DNA of 5,152 nucleotides. Origin: Holosporales bacterium. GTDB lineage: Bacteria > Pseudomonadota > Alphaproteobacteria > Paracaedibacterales > UBA11393. Position 1 is the first letter of the stretch, and the number at the start of each line of letters is the position of its first letter. The stretch lies in assembly GCA_003542655.1 (NCBI GenBank), contig DPKF01000159.1, positions 1 through 5,152 of the forward strand, in the 5' to 3' direction. Of this stretch, positions 1-5,152 are shown in pieces. A program made the position numbers and the translations under genes. Below the pieces are notes generated by a model that made no database searches, was not told where the DNA came from, and saw only the letters and a program-made list of their open reading frames with translations.

Positions 1-2
1 AT

Positions 3-188
3 CATTACTCTACTTTTGATAGCCTAAGGCAACACATTCAGGACTTTTTAAGAGCTTATAACTGCGCTAAAAAACTCAAGGCTCTTCATTATAAAACGCC
101 TCTTGACTATCTTAATGATCTGTTCTTAAATACACCTATTGCCTTTAAACGAAATCCGTTCCTTTACTACTCAGAACCATACAATTAA
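3..188 (+). CDS. IS481-family transposase, C-terminal fragment (5' end outside window)
   Basis: An open frame enters the window from the left and ends at the TAA at 186-188, giving 61 residues. The fragment reads FDSLRQHIQDFLRAYN, then KKLKAL, KTPLDYL and a short tail with F-K-x-NP. This order (helix, F-L-x-AYN-x-AK, LKAL-x-x-x-TP, then a P-x-x-F-x-x-NP tail) is what I know from the end of the integrase-core transposases of the IS481 family, which join DNA strands through a DDE active site. The catalytic residues lie upstream of this stretch, so I cannot say whether the full gene is intact. It points toward the minus-strand gene that ends at 446. It could instead be another rve-type transposase (for example IS3-like), but the tail fits IS481 better. 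Confidence 0.72.
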   Translation, partial: HYSTFDSLRQHIQDFLRAYNCAKKLKALHYKTPLDYLNDLFLNTPIAFKRNPFLYYSEPYN

Positions 189-240
189 CAAAATGTTAAA
201 ATTATGACAAATTAATCTTTATTTGTATCTAAATATAACA
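189..240 (+). mobile_element. Presumed right end of the IS element (non-coding tail)
   Basis: Between the transposase stop and about position 240 the DNA is very AT-rich and non-coding. It closes with AAATATAACA (231-240), whose complement begins TGTTATATTT. IS481-type elements usually begin 5'-TGT, so an outer end at 240 is possible, about 50 bp after the stop codon. The other end is outside the window, so the inverted repeat and the target duplication cannot be tested here. An alternative end is the ATTAACA at 184-190. Confidence 0.3.
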
Positions 241-285
241 AAAAAGACTGTTGCAGAATAAATCATTTAATGGCTTATAAAGATG

Positions 286-341
286 ATGGGCCCAGCTTTT
301 AGTGGGAGAGGGGGCTGATAAGAAGCGAAGCGGGCCCCCAT
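286..341. repeat. GC-rich imperfect inverted repeat in an AT-rich spacer
   Basis: The left arm at 286-298 (ATGGGCCCAGCTT) pairs with the right arm at 328-341 (AAGCGGGCCCCCAT). GCTT pairs with AAGC, CCC with GGG, and ATGGG with CCCAT, leaving one bulged A on the left and two bulged C on the right. The roughly 29-base loop is purine-rich on the plus strand (GTGGGAGAGGGGG) and also contains the short repeat GAAGCGAAGCG that runs into the right arm. The block stands out from the surrounding AT-rich sequence. No T-run follows it on either strand, so it does not look like a classical terminator. It may be a dispersed palindromic element or a remnant of mobile DNA. Confidence 0.5.
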
Positions 342-401
342 ATGTGCAAAACCGCTCTTTATTTAAAGATTTTTTTTAGGTAGTGGGCTTACTGCAAGCA
401 T

Positions 402-441
402 AAAAAAGGATATTTATACGCTTTGATAAATATCCTTTTTT
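402..441 (-). terminator. Rho-independent-type terminator of the minus-strand pair
   Basis: A perfect 16-bp stem, AAAAAAGGATATTTAT (402-417) and ATAAATATCCTTTTTT (426-441), encloses an 8-base loop. It begins 4 bases after the stop codon of the minus-strand gene at 446. Each arm carries the A/T-run on its outer side, so the transcript ends in a U-run in either direction and the hairpin could work both ways. It could also stop transcription from the IS side before it runs antisense into the pair. The stem has few G-C pairs, as expected for an AT-rich genome. Confidence 0.85.
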
Positions 442-445
442 ACTT

Positions 446-1222
446 TTAACCTAACAATGCTAAAATAGTTGATTGAAGTCCAGGAGCTGGCTTTAGAATA
501 ACGGTGAATGTATAGGGTATATTCGTGTTTTTACCTGATAGATCTGCCGCATAAACTTCTAACTTAATTCTGTATGTGTTTTTGTCCTGCCGCATACTAA
601 TTGTTGGAATTTTGTTCTTACTAGGACCTTTTGCTTCTTTAGTAACAAGTTTAGCTAGGTCATTCATATCTTGCATCATACGAATAACATCTTTTCCATC
701 TTCAATATTCGCATATTCATAAACTATTTCATTTGTCTGCACCCAATCAGTCTCACTTTCAATCTGTTTGGCTAATGTTGTTAGCACGTCTTTTTTTTCT
801 ATCTCAGAAAAATTAGACCACCCAACAGTCAAATTTAACATATTGCTAGGAAAAGATTTTTTAAATAACGCTTTAAAGTCATCTAAGTAACCTCTGAAGT
901 TTCCATATCGCATGCTTGTTGATTTATATGTTGGCGCTTGATCATCTTTCCATAAGGCAGCACCACCTCTTCCAGGCTGCGCCTCTCTTGCGTCATCTCT
1001 CAAGGTATCTGCACGCGCATCAACGGAACTAAGCCGCAAGTGAACCGTTGATCTTTCATCTGACTGAGAGCGCAAAAAGTCTGCTCGTTCAGATAAAGAC
1101 CGTTGCAGTGCTTCTATTTGATTAAGTTCAATTTTCCTTGTTTGATCTTCCTGACTCGTTTCAGCCGCTAAACTATGAACCCCCACTAAACAGAAAAATG
1201 TCACGATACTTTTTTTCATCAT
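446..1222 (-). CDS. Exported protein of unknown function, TIR-less relative of its upstream neighbour
   Basis: I recognise no named family for this 258-residue protein. Residues 1 to about 20 form a Sec-type signal peptide: MMKK, a hydrophobic core, then HSLAA before ETSQ, with cleavage likely near residues 19-21. Residues about 24-80 are charged and helical with leucine/isoleucine spacing that suits a short coiled coil (I36, L39, L43, L50). A glycine/arginine hinge (PGRGG) lies around 83-87. Residues about 130-258 resemble the C-terminus of the TIR protein encoded just upstream: W135, N137, F138, W160, Y170, I173, E174, M186, L189, K195-E196, T207, Q212, K220, E222-V223, F239, L243, P245-A246, T252-I253, A255. 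The gene follows the TIR gene by 86 bp on the same strand with no evident terminator between, so the two are probably co-transcribed. The start at 1222 is preferred because AAAGGG (1231-1236) lies 8 bases upstream; the second Met at 1219 is possible. No enzymatic motif is visible. Confidence 0.82.
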   Translation of the reverse strand: MMKKSIVTFFCLVGVHSLAAETSQEDQTRKIELNQIEALQRSLSERADFLRSQSDERSTVHLRLSSVDARADTLRDDAREAQPGRGGAALWKDDQAPTYKSTSMRYGNFRGYLDDFKALFKKSFPSNMLNLTVGWSNFSEIEKKDVLTTLAKQIESETDWVQTNEIVYEYANIEDGKDVIRMMQDMNDLAKLVTKEAKGPSKNKIPTISMRQDKNTYRIKLEVYAADLSGKNTNIPYTFTVILKPAPGLQSTILALLG

Positions 1223-1230
1223 ATTACTTA

Positions 1231-1236
1231 CCCTTT
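1231..1236 (-). promoter_or_regulatory. Ribosome binding site of the downstream exported-protein gene
   Basis: AAAGGG on the minus strand lies 8 bases before the ATG at 1222 and 11 before the ATG at 1219. The spacing favours the first ATG. No convincing promoter is visible in the 86-bp gap 1223-1308, which supports read-through from the TIR gene. Confidence 0.55.
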
Positions 1237-1308
1237 GTTGAAACTATTTTTAGGATAGGGGATAAAAGTAAATAATTCGTTAATGGAGGCATACTTATTA
1301 GGGGTTTT

Positions 1309-2598
1309 TTAGGGTTTTTGCATGATGGCCATTATTGTGGGTGCTTTATCCGATGCGGGTTGCAAGAAAAATTCAAAAATTAAATTTTTACTCTCTCTTA
1401 GGCCAACCTCAATATTGTCTAACACCAGAACTTCCCACTTACATACAAATTGTTTCCCTTGTGGTTTTAAGACCGTTTTCAAAAGATATTCCCTCTTTTT
1501 ACGATCTATTTTCTGTTCATCTGCTTTTTTAGAGCGACCATCTAACTTTTTAGAGCTAGCTAATTCTTTCGCCAGCCTATCATAAAGTTGCAACATTTCA
1601 TGAAACACGAAATACACTGATTGAGCTTCTTCTAGTGTGTTATATTTAATAGGTAGATCATAACGTTCAGGCCACTGTGGCAATTCAAAACTCACTAATT
1701 TTGAAAAGCCAATAATAAGTTCTTCTTTGGTGGTCAAATCAAAATTTTTCCATGCATTAACAAATATACACATGTCTTCACAGGCCGCTGCAACAGATAA
1801 ATCTGGCGTTGTGATCATATGCTTTATTAATGGAAAAAGGCTAGGTAAATCTGTCGGCAAAACTGTCGCCTGCGAAATCACCTTTGTTGAAGACGGTGCT
1901 ACAACATCAACAGCTTCAATTTCCTTTTGTGTTAGATTTTTTACTGTACCAGACTGAAGGTAATGCTTAACTCTATTTTTCACCCCCAAGTGTTCAGCAA
2001 AAAATCTTACAGGAAAAAGCTTTAAAAGCTCTATTGCACACTGATTTATATCAAAATGATTATTGTCTAAAAATGGCGTAATGATCATTAAATTTCTTAG
2101 TGCTGTTGGCACACAACTTTCTATCGGTGCCTCCATCAAAATTGGAATTAAAAATCTAGTTCCATTTATTGCAATTCGATCAATTATATGTGTCACCTCA
2201 TTTTTAACACCGCTATTAAACACCTTTTCGCGTGCTGCAAATTGTTTTGTAAAATAGACGACAACAAAATCACTCTCTTTTACAGAATTTTCCATAAAAG
2301 CATTAATATCACCGCCAACGGCTAGACCATCAGCATCACCATTGGTATGAAAAATAACACGAAGACCACATAGCTGAAGCAGCTCATTGATTTGTGCTTG
2401 ACTTTGTAATAAATCGTCACGTTCACCTGCATATGCATGCACAATAAAACACGACGGCTGCCTTGCATTGGCTTGCTGCAATGACCCTATATCTGCAAAA
2501 ACAGATCTTAATTTTGGGTCAAGAGAAGCACTTGCAGTAGCGCATATAGTACTAATACTTAGGTAAAATAGTGCGAAAGTACTTATAATTTTCTTCAT
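1309..2598 (-). CDS. Exported TIR-domain protein with a C-terminal module shared with its neighbour
   Basis: The protein has 429 residues counted from the Met at 2598. Residues 1 to about 25 are a signal peptide (MKK, hydrophobic core, ATASA before SLDP), so export through Sec is predicted. Residues about 48-198 read as a TIR fold. The first strand is CFIVHAY (50-56). The second strand is RVIFH, followed by a BB-loop-like GLAVGGDI (91-98). SDFVVVYFTK (109-118) is the central strand, then SGVKNE (129-134), and FLIPILME (149-156) is the following strand. E134 sits where the catalytic glutamate of NAD-cleaving TIR domains would lie, but this is an eye alignment. A linker (about 215-250) leads to a domain (about 270-429) that resembles the C-terminus of the downstream protein; a lysine-rich insert (about 348-369) is absent there. 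TIR domains act in NAD+ cleavage or in TIR-TIR contacts, and some bacterial ones are host-directed effectors. The role here is unknown. SEFIR is the alternative fold. An extra Met at 2604 is a poorer start. Confidence 0.78.
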   Translation of the reverse strand: MKKIISTFALFYLSISTICATASASLDPKLRSVFADIGSLQQANARQPSCFIVHAYAGERDDLLQSQAQINELLQLCGLRVIFHTNGDADGLAVGGDINAFMENSVKESDFVVVYFTKQFAAREKVFNSGVKNEVTHIIDRIAINGTRFLIPILMEAPIESCVPTALRNLMIITPFLDNNHFDINQCAIELLKLFPVRFFAEHLGVKNRVKHYLQSGTVKNLTQKEIEAVDVVAPSSTKVISQATVLPTDLPSLFPLIKHMITTPDLSVAAACEDMCIFVNAWKNFDLTTKEELIIGFSKLVSFELPQWPERYDLPIKYNTLEEAQSVYFVFHEMLQLYDRLAKELASSKKLDGRSKKADEQKIDRKKREYLLKTVLKPQGKQFVCKWEVLVLDNIEVGLRESKNLIFEFFLQPASDKAPTIMAIMQKP

Positions 2599-2605
2599 TT
2601 CCATA

Positions 2606-2611
2606 CTCCTT
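2606..2611 (-). promoter_or_regulatory. Ribosome binding site that decides the start of the TIR gene
   Basis: A perfect AAGGAG on the minus strand lies 7 bases before the ATG at 2598 but only 1 base before the ATG at 2604. The spacing makes 2598 the likely start, so the protein begins MKKIIS, a normal signal-peptide start, rather than MEMKK. Confidence 0.75.
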
Positions 2612-2632
2612 ATGGGCTTGTACTTAACAAAT

Positions 2633-2645
2633 GATCATCATGATC
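2633..2645. promoter_or_regulatory. Perfect short palindrome at the predicted transcription start of the TIR gene
   Basis: GATCAT-C-ATGATC has two perfect 6-base arms around one base. If the promoter at 2652-2680 is right, this palindrome covers about +1 to +13 of the TIR-gene transcript, a typical place for a repressor site. It is short and could be chance in AT-rich DNA. Confidence 0.3.
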
Positions 2646-2651
2646 CCCTAC

Positions 2652-2680
2652 AAGATACTAAAATTTTAAATGGATTACAA
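2652..2680 (-). promoter_or_regulatory. Candidate sigma-70-type promoter for the TIR gene pair
   Basis: On the minus strand, TTGTAA (2680-2675) and TATCTT (2657-2652) are separated by exactly 17 bases. Each matches 4 of 6 consensus positions. Transcription would start near 2645 and leave a leader of about 45 bases before the ATG at 2598. Random matches of this quality are common in AT-rich DNA; the position is what supports it. Confidence 0.45.
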
Positions 2681-2728
2681 TATTTTTTTAAACAATTTTT
2701 AGTATTTTTATATACGTGCTAAACTGCA

Positions 2729-2734
2729 TATAAC
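2729..2734 (+). promoter_or_regulatory. Candidate -10 box for uvrB
   Basis: TATAAC matches 5 of 6 consensus positions, and a TG lies two bases before it. No good -35 box is seen at the usual distance. Transcription would start near 2741, giving a leader of only about 15 bases. I see no LexA-type GTTC/GAAC repeat in 2605-2755. Confidence 0.3.
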
Positions 2735-2755
2735 AGGTATCAAAAACAACAGATA

Positions 2756-4786
2756 ATGCTCTATCCCCTTTTATATGAACAAGCAAATCAACAGCATATT
2801 CCATTTAAACTGGTTAGCCGCTATACACCCCAGGGCGACCAACCTGCTGCAATAAGAGAACTGGTGGCAGGGCTTCATGACAATATGCGTGATCAAGTTT
2901 TACTGGGGGTAACCGGATCGGGCAAGACATTTACCATGGCGAATGTCATTGAAAAAACACAGCGCCCAGCGCTTATTATGGCCCCCAATAAAACACTTGC
3001 AGCACAGTTATATCATGAAATGCAGGCATTTTTCCCAGAAAATGCTGTGGAATATTTTGTATCTTACTATGATTACTATCAACCGGAGGCTTATGTCGCA
3101 AAATCTGATACATATATAGAAAAGACGGCAGCCATTAATGAAGAGATTGACCGTATGCGTCACAGTGCAACACGTGCACTTCTAACCAGGCGCGATGTTA
3201 TTTTAGTGGCCAGTGTTTCTTGCATATACGGCATTGGGGGTGTCGAAACCTACGCAGAGATGACCTACCCCCTAAAAGTTGGGGATGAAATCAGTATAGA
3301 TACGATCACCCATAAATTAATTGCCTTGCACTATACGCGAAATGACCTTAATTTTACGCGTGGTACCTTTCGTAAAAAAGGTGATATCTTAGAAATTTTT
3401 CCATCCCACAGTGAAAGCCGTTCATGGCGCCTCAACTTTTTTGGTGACACATTAGAATCTATTACAGAGCATGATTCTTTAACAGGTGAAAAATTTGGCA
3501 CATTAGAAACCATTTTAATATTTGCCAATTCACACTACGTAACACCTGGACCAACGTTACAACAAGCCATTAAACAAATTCAAGCTGAGCGTATCGTACG
3601 TTTAAAAGAACTTGAAGATCAAAAAAAACTGGTGGAACGTCAGCGCCTTGATCAACGCATTCAGTTTGATCTAGAGATGATGGCATCAACTGGCAGTTGC
3701 GCTGGCATTGAAAATTATTCACGCTATTTAACAGGCCGGTCACCTGGGGATCCGCCCCCTACCCTTTTTGAATATTTGCCTAAAGATGCCTTATTATTTG
3801 TTGATGAATCACACGTGGGTGTGCCACAAATTAATGGCATGTTTAAAGGGGACAGGGCAAGAAAATCAAACCTTGCAGAACATGGCTTTAGGCTGCCGTC
3901 ATGCCTTGATAACCGGCCGTTAAAATTTGAGGAATGGGATAAAATGCGCCCACAAACAATTTTTGTGTCAGCAACACCTGGCCCCTTTGAATTAAACCAA
4001 ACGCAAGGCGTGTTTACAGAACAAGTCATTCGACCAACAGGGCTTGTTGACCCTTACTATAGTATTCGCCCTTGCGAAAATCAAATTGATGACCTTATGC
4101 ATGAATGCAGAAAGACAATTCAAAAGGGTTTTCGCATTTTGGTGACAACCCTTACAAAAAAAATGGCAGAGGCACTCACCGAATATTTAACAGAATCTGG
4201 CCTTAAAGTAGAATACATGCACTCTGACATTGATACGTTACAGCGTATTGAGATCATACGGGCCTTAAGATCTGGCGCACATGATATTTTAGTTGGTATC
4301 AACTTATTACGTGAGGGCTTAGACATTCCCGAATGTGGTCTGGTTGCCATTTTAGATGCTGATAAAGAGGGGTTTTTAAGATCGAAAACGTCACTTATTC
4401 AAACCATTGGGCGCGCTGCACGAAATTCTGAAAGTCATGTTATTTTATATGCCGACCATACAACAGGATCCATGATAGAAGCGTTGTCGGAGACAGATAG
4501 ACGCCGCACAAAACAGCAAGAACACAATAAAAAATATAATATAACCCCCGAAACTGTAACACGGTCACTTGATAGCGTATCTGCAGAAAATCTAACGAAA
4601 TCGAGAAACATAAATAATGGTCTTATTGATAAAAAATCTGGTTCTTTTAAGACCACAAAGACATTAGAAAAAGAAAAAATGGCTTTGTTAAAACAGATGG
4701 AAAAACATGCTGAAAACTTAGAATTTGAAGAAGCAGCAAAGTGCCGTGATAAAGTAAAAAGCATTGATGGAATCTTGCTGGGTTAA
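2756..4786 (+). CDS. uvrB: UvrB, damage-recognition subunit of the UvrABC excision nuclease
   Basis: UvrB receives damaged DNA from UvrA, checks it with an ATP-driven helicase-like core and a beta-hairpin, and recruits UvrC for incision in cytoplasmic nucleotide excision repair. All hallmarks are present in the 676 residues (E. coli about 673). Near the start is YTPQGDQPAAI (23-33), then Walker A GVTGSGKT (51-58). The tyrosine-rich hairpin region SYYDYYQPEAY lies around 103-113, and GIENYSRYLTGR-x-PGDPPP around 317-335. The DEAD-like box DESH is at 350-353, VSATP at 404-408, GINLLREGLD at 514-523 and QTIGRAARN at 549-557. A complete UVR motif for UvrC contact (about 637-674, with LEFEEAA) ends the protein. 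The frame is intact. The ATG at 2756 is the only ATG before the conserved part; the sequence before it (ACAACAG) is a weak ribosome site. It is transcribed away from the TIR pair and shows no functional link to it. Confidence 0.98.
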   Translation: MLYPLLYEQANQQHIPFKLVSRYTPQGDQPAAIRELVAGLHDNMRDQVLLGVTGSGKTFTMANVIEKTQRPALIMAPNKTLAAQLYHEMQAFFPENAVEYFVSYYDYYQPEAYVAKSDTYIEKTAAINEEIDRMRHSATRALLTRRDVILVASVSCIYGIGGVETYAEMTYPLKVGDEISIDTITHKLIALHYTRNDLNFTRGTFRKKGDILEIFPSHSESRSWRLNFFGDTLESITEHDSLTGEKFGTLETILIFANSHYVTPGPTLQQAIKQIQAERIVRLKELEDQKKLVERQRLDQRIQFDLEMMASTGSCAGIENYSRYLTGRSPGDPPPTLFEYLPKDALLFVDESHVGVPQINGMFKGDRARKSNLAEHGFRLPSCLDNRPLKFEEWDKMRPQTIFVSATPGPFELNQTQGVFTEQVIRPTGLVDPYYSIRPCENQIDDLMHECRKTIQKGFRILVTTLTKKMAEALTEYLTESGLKVEYMHSDIDTLQRIEIIRALRSGAHDILVGINLLREGLDIPECGLVAILDADKEGFLRSKTSLIQTIGRAARNSESHVILYADHTTGSMIEALSETDRRRTKQQEHNKKYNITPETVTRSLDSVSAENLTKSRNINNGLIDKKSGSFKTTKTLEKEKMALLKQMEKHAENLEFEEAAKCRDKVKSIDGILLG

Positions 4787-4796
4787 ATATAGTGAG

Positions 4797-4830
4797 AACT
4801 TGCACAAGTTAAAAAATAATACTTGCACAA
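4797..4830. repeat. Direct repeat ACTTGCACAA upstream of the tRNA gene
   Basis: ACTTGCACAA occurs at 4798-4807 and again at 4821-4830, 23 bp apart start to start. The first copy is part of a near-palindrome AACTTG-CA-CAAGTT (4797-4810). The second copy contains the predicted -35 box of the tRNA promoter. It may be a protein site or a duplicated promoter element. Confidence 0.45.
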
Positions 4831-4851
4831 CAGATGAAAACATATTACAAT
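4823..4851 (+). promoter_or_regulatory. Promoter of the tRNA-Arg/rpmG unit
   Basis: TTGCAC (4823-4828) and TACAAT (4846-4851, 5 of 6 consensus positions) are separated by 17 bases. Transcription would start near 4858, a few bases before the mature tRNA 5' end at 4866, as is usual for tRNA promoters. No clear terminator hairpin lies between the uvrB stop and this point, so some read-through from uvrB is possible. Confidence 0.6.
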
Positions 4852-4865
4852 TTACTTACTGTTTA

Positions 4866-4942
4866 GCGCCCGTAGCTCAATTGGATAGAGCGTCAGACTA
4901 CGGATCTGAAGGTTAGGAGTTCGACTCTCTTCGGGCGCACCA
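4866..4942 (+). tRNA. tRNA-Arg(ACG)
   Basis: All 77 bases fold as a cloverleaf. The acceptor GCGCCCG pairs with CGGGCGC, the D stem is GCTC/GAGC, the anticodon stem TCAGA/TCTGA, and the T stem AGGAG/CTCTT with one G-T pair and loop TTCGACT. The anticodon loop CTACGGA gives ACG at 4900-4902, which after A-to-inosine editing reads the CGU, CGC and CGA arginine codons. Discriminator A and CCA (4940-4942) are encoded. The variable loop is 5 bases. Confidence 0.97.
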
Positions 4943-4974
4943 CTTATTTATTAAGGTACTTTTAGGAATTTATT

Positions 4975-5145
4975 ATGGCCAAGAAATCACCAGTTATTAA
5001 TTTGAAAATGTTATCTACTGCAGATACTGGATTTTTCTATGTAGCAAAAAGAAACCCACGTCAAAAACCAGAAAAAATGGAAATGCGTAAATACGATCCA
5101 GTTGTTCGTAAGCATGTCATTTTTAAAGAAGCAAAAATTAAATAA
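4975..5145 (+). CDS. rpmG: Large-subunit ribosomal protein bL33
   Basis: This 56-residue basic protein matches bL33, a small component of the 50S subunit near the E site. Recognisable parts are LKMLSTADTGFFYVAKRNPR (10-29), RKYDPVVRKHV (38-48) and FKEAKIK (50-56). It lacks the cysteine pairs of the zinc-binding form, so it is the C-minus, zinc-independent type, as is usual in alphaproteobacteria. AGGA (4964-4967) lies 7 bases before the ATG. Only 32 bases separate it from the tRNA and no hairpin terminator is seen there, so both genes probably share a transcript that is cut by tRNA processing. The gene is complete; its terminator would lie beyond the window. Confidence 0.97.
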   Translation: MAKKSPVINLKMLSTADTGFFYVAKRNPRQKPEKMEMRKYDPVVRKHVIFKEAKIK

Positions 5146-5152
5146 TTTTCTT

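Noticed and set aside
1322..2257. Plus-strand open frames opposite the TIR gene (1322-1585, 1335-1532, 1727-1957, 2063-2257)
   Set aside because: They are antisense to a long gene that has a signal peptide, a good ribosome site and domain homology. Their translations show no recognisable protein features.
1309..2598. Lipoprotein signal in the TIR protein (cysteine in STIC)
   Set aside because: The residues before the cysteine do not form a lipobox (no L-x-[GAS]-C), and an ordinary ATASA cleavage site follows.
2602..2604. ATG at 2604 as start of the TIR protein
   Set aside because: The AAGGAG site ends only 1 base before it, while the ATG at 2598 has the ideal 7-base spacing.
2605..2755. SOS (LexA) box upstream of uvrB
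   Set aside because: No GTTC-N7-GTTC or GAAC-N7-GAAC type site is present in the divergent intergenic region.
3331..4764. Minus-strand open frames opposite uvrB
   Set aside because: They are shadows of a highly conserved complete uvrB and show no recognisable features or ribosome sites.
4797..4810. Near-palindrome after uvrB as a transcription terminator
   Set aside because: The arms AACTTG/CAAGTT enclose only 2 bases, too tight for a stable hairpin loop, and an A-run rather than a T-run follows.
1..5152. CRISPR array
   Set aside because: No regularly spaced direct repeats of 20 bases or more are seen; the only direct repeat noted is the two-copy 10-mer before the tRNA.

Overview
The window looks like chromosomal DNA of an AT-rich alphaproteobacterium. 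The ribosomal protein L33 is the cysteine-free, 56-residue form typical of that class, and UvrB is a full-length bacterial homologue. The low GC content, an IS remnant and a pair of exported proteins, one carrying a TIR domain, would fit a host-associated lineage such as Holosporales- or Rickettsiales-like symbionts. That placement is inference and cannot be proven from this window.

Layout. Positions 1-188 (+) are the 3' end of an IS481-type transposase cut by the window edge. Positions 189-445 hold no gene: they contain the presumed IS end, a GC-rich imperfect inverted repeat (286-341) and a strong, nearly symmetric terminator (402-441). Two minus-strand genes follow, probably one operon read from right to left: an exported TIR-domain protein (2598 to 1309) and then an exported protein of unknown function (1222 to 446). 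A divergent intergenic region (about 2605-2755) carries a plausible promoter for the pair and the start region of uvrB. On the plus strand come uvrB (2756-4786), a well-formed tRNA-Arg(ACG) with encoded CCA (4866-4942) behind a good promoter, and rpmG (4975-5145), probably co-transcribed with the tRNA.

The housekeeping half (uvrB, tRNA, rpmG) is ordinary. The interesting half is the minus-strand pair. By eye, the last ~125 residues of the downstream protein (258 aa) align with the last ~145 residues of the TIR protein (429 aa). Matching positions include W-x-N-F, Y-x-x-[IL]-E-[DE], K-E, K-x-E-V and F-x3-L-x-P-A-x5-TI-x-A. Both proteins start with similar MKK signal peptides. They therefore look like paralogues with a common export signal and a common C-terminal module. 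One has a TIR domain between them and the other a short predicted coiled coil. A TIR protein sent out of the cytoplasm together with a TIR-less relative suggests an effector/partner pair, but that role is a hypothesis.
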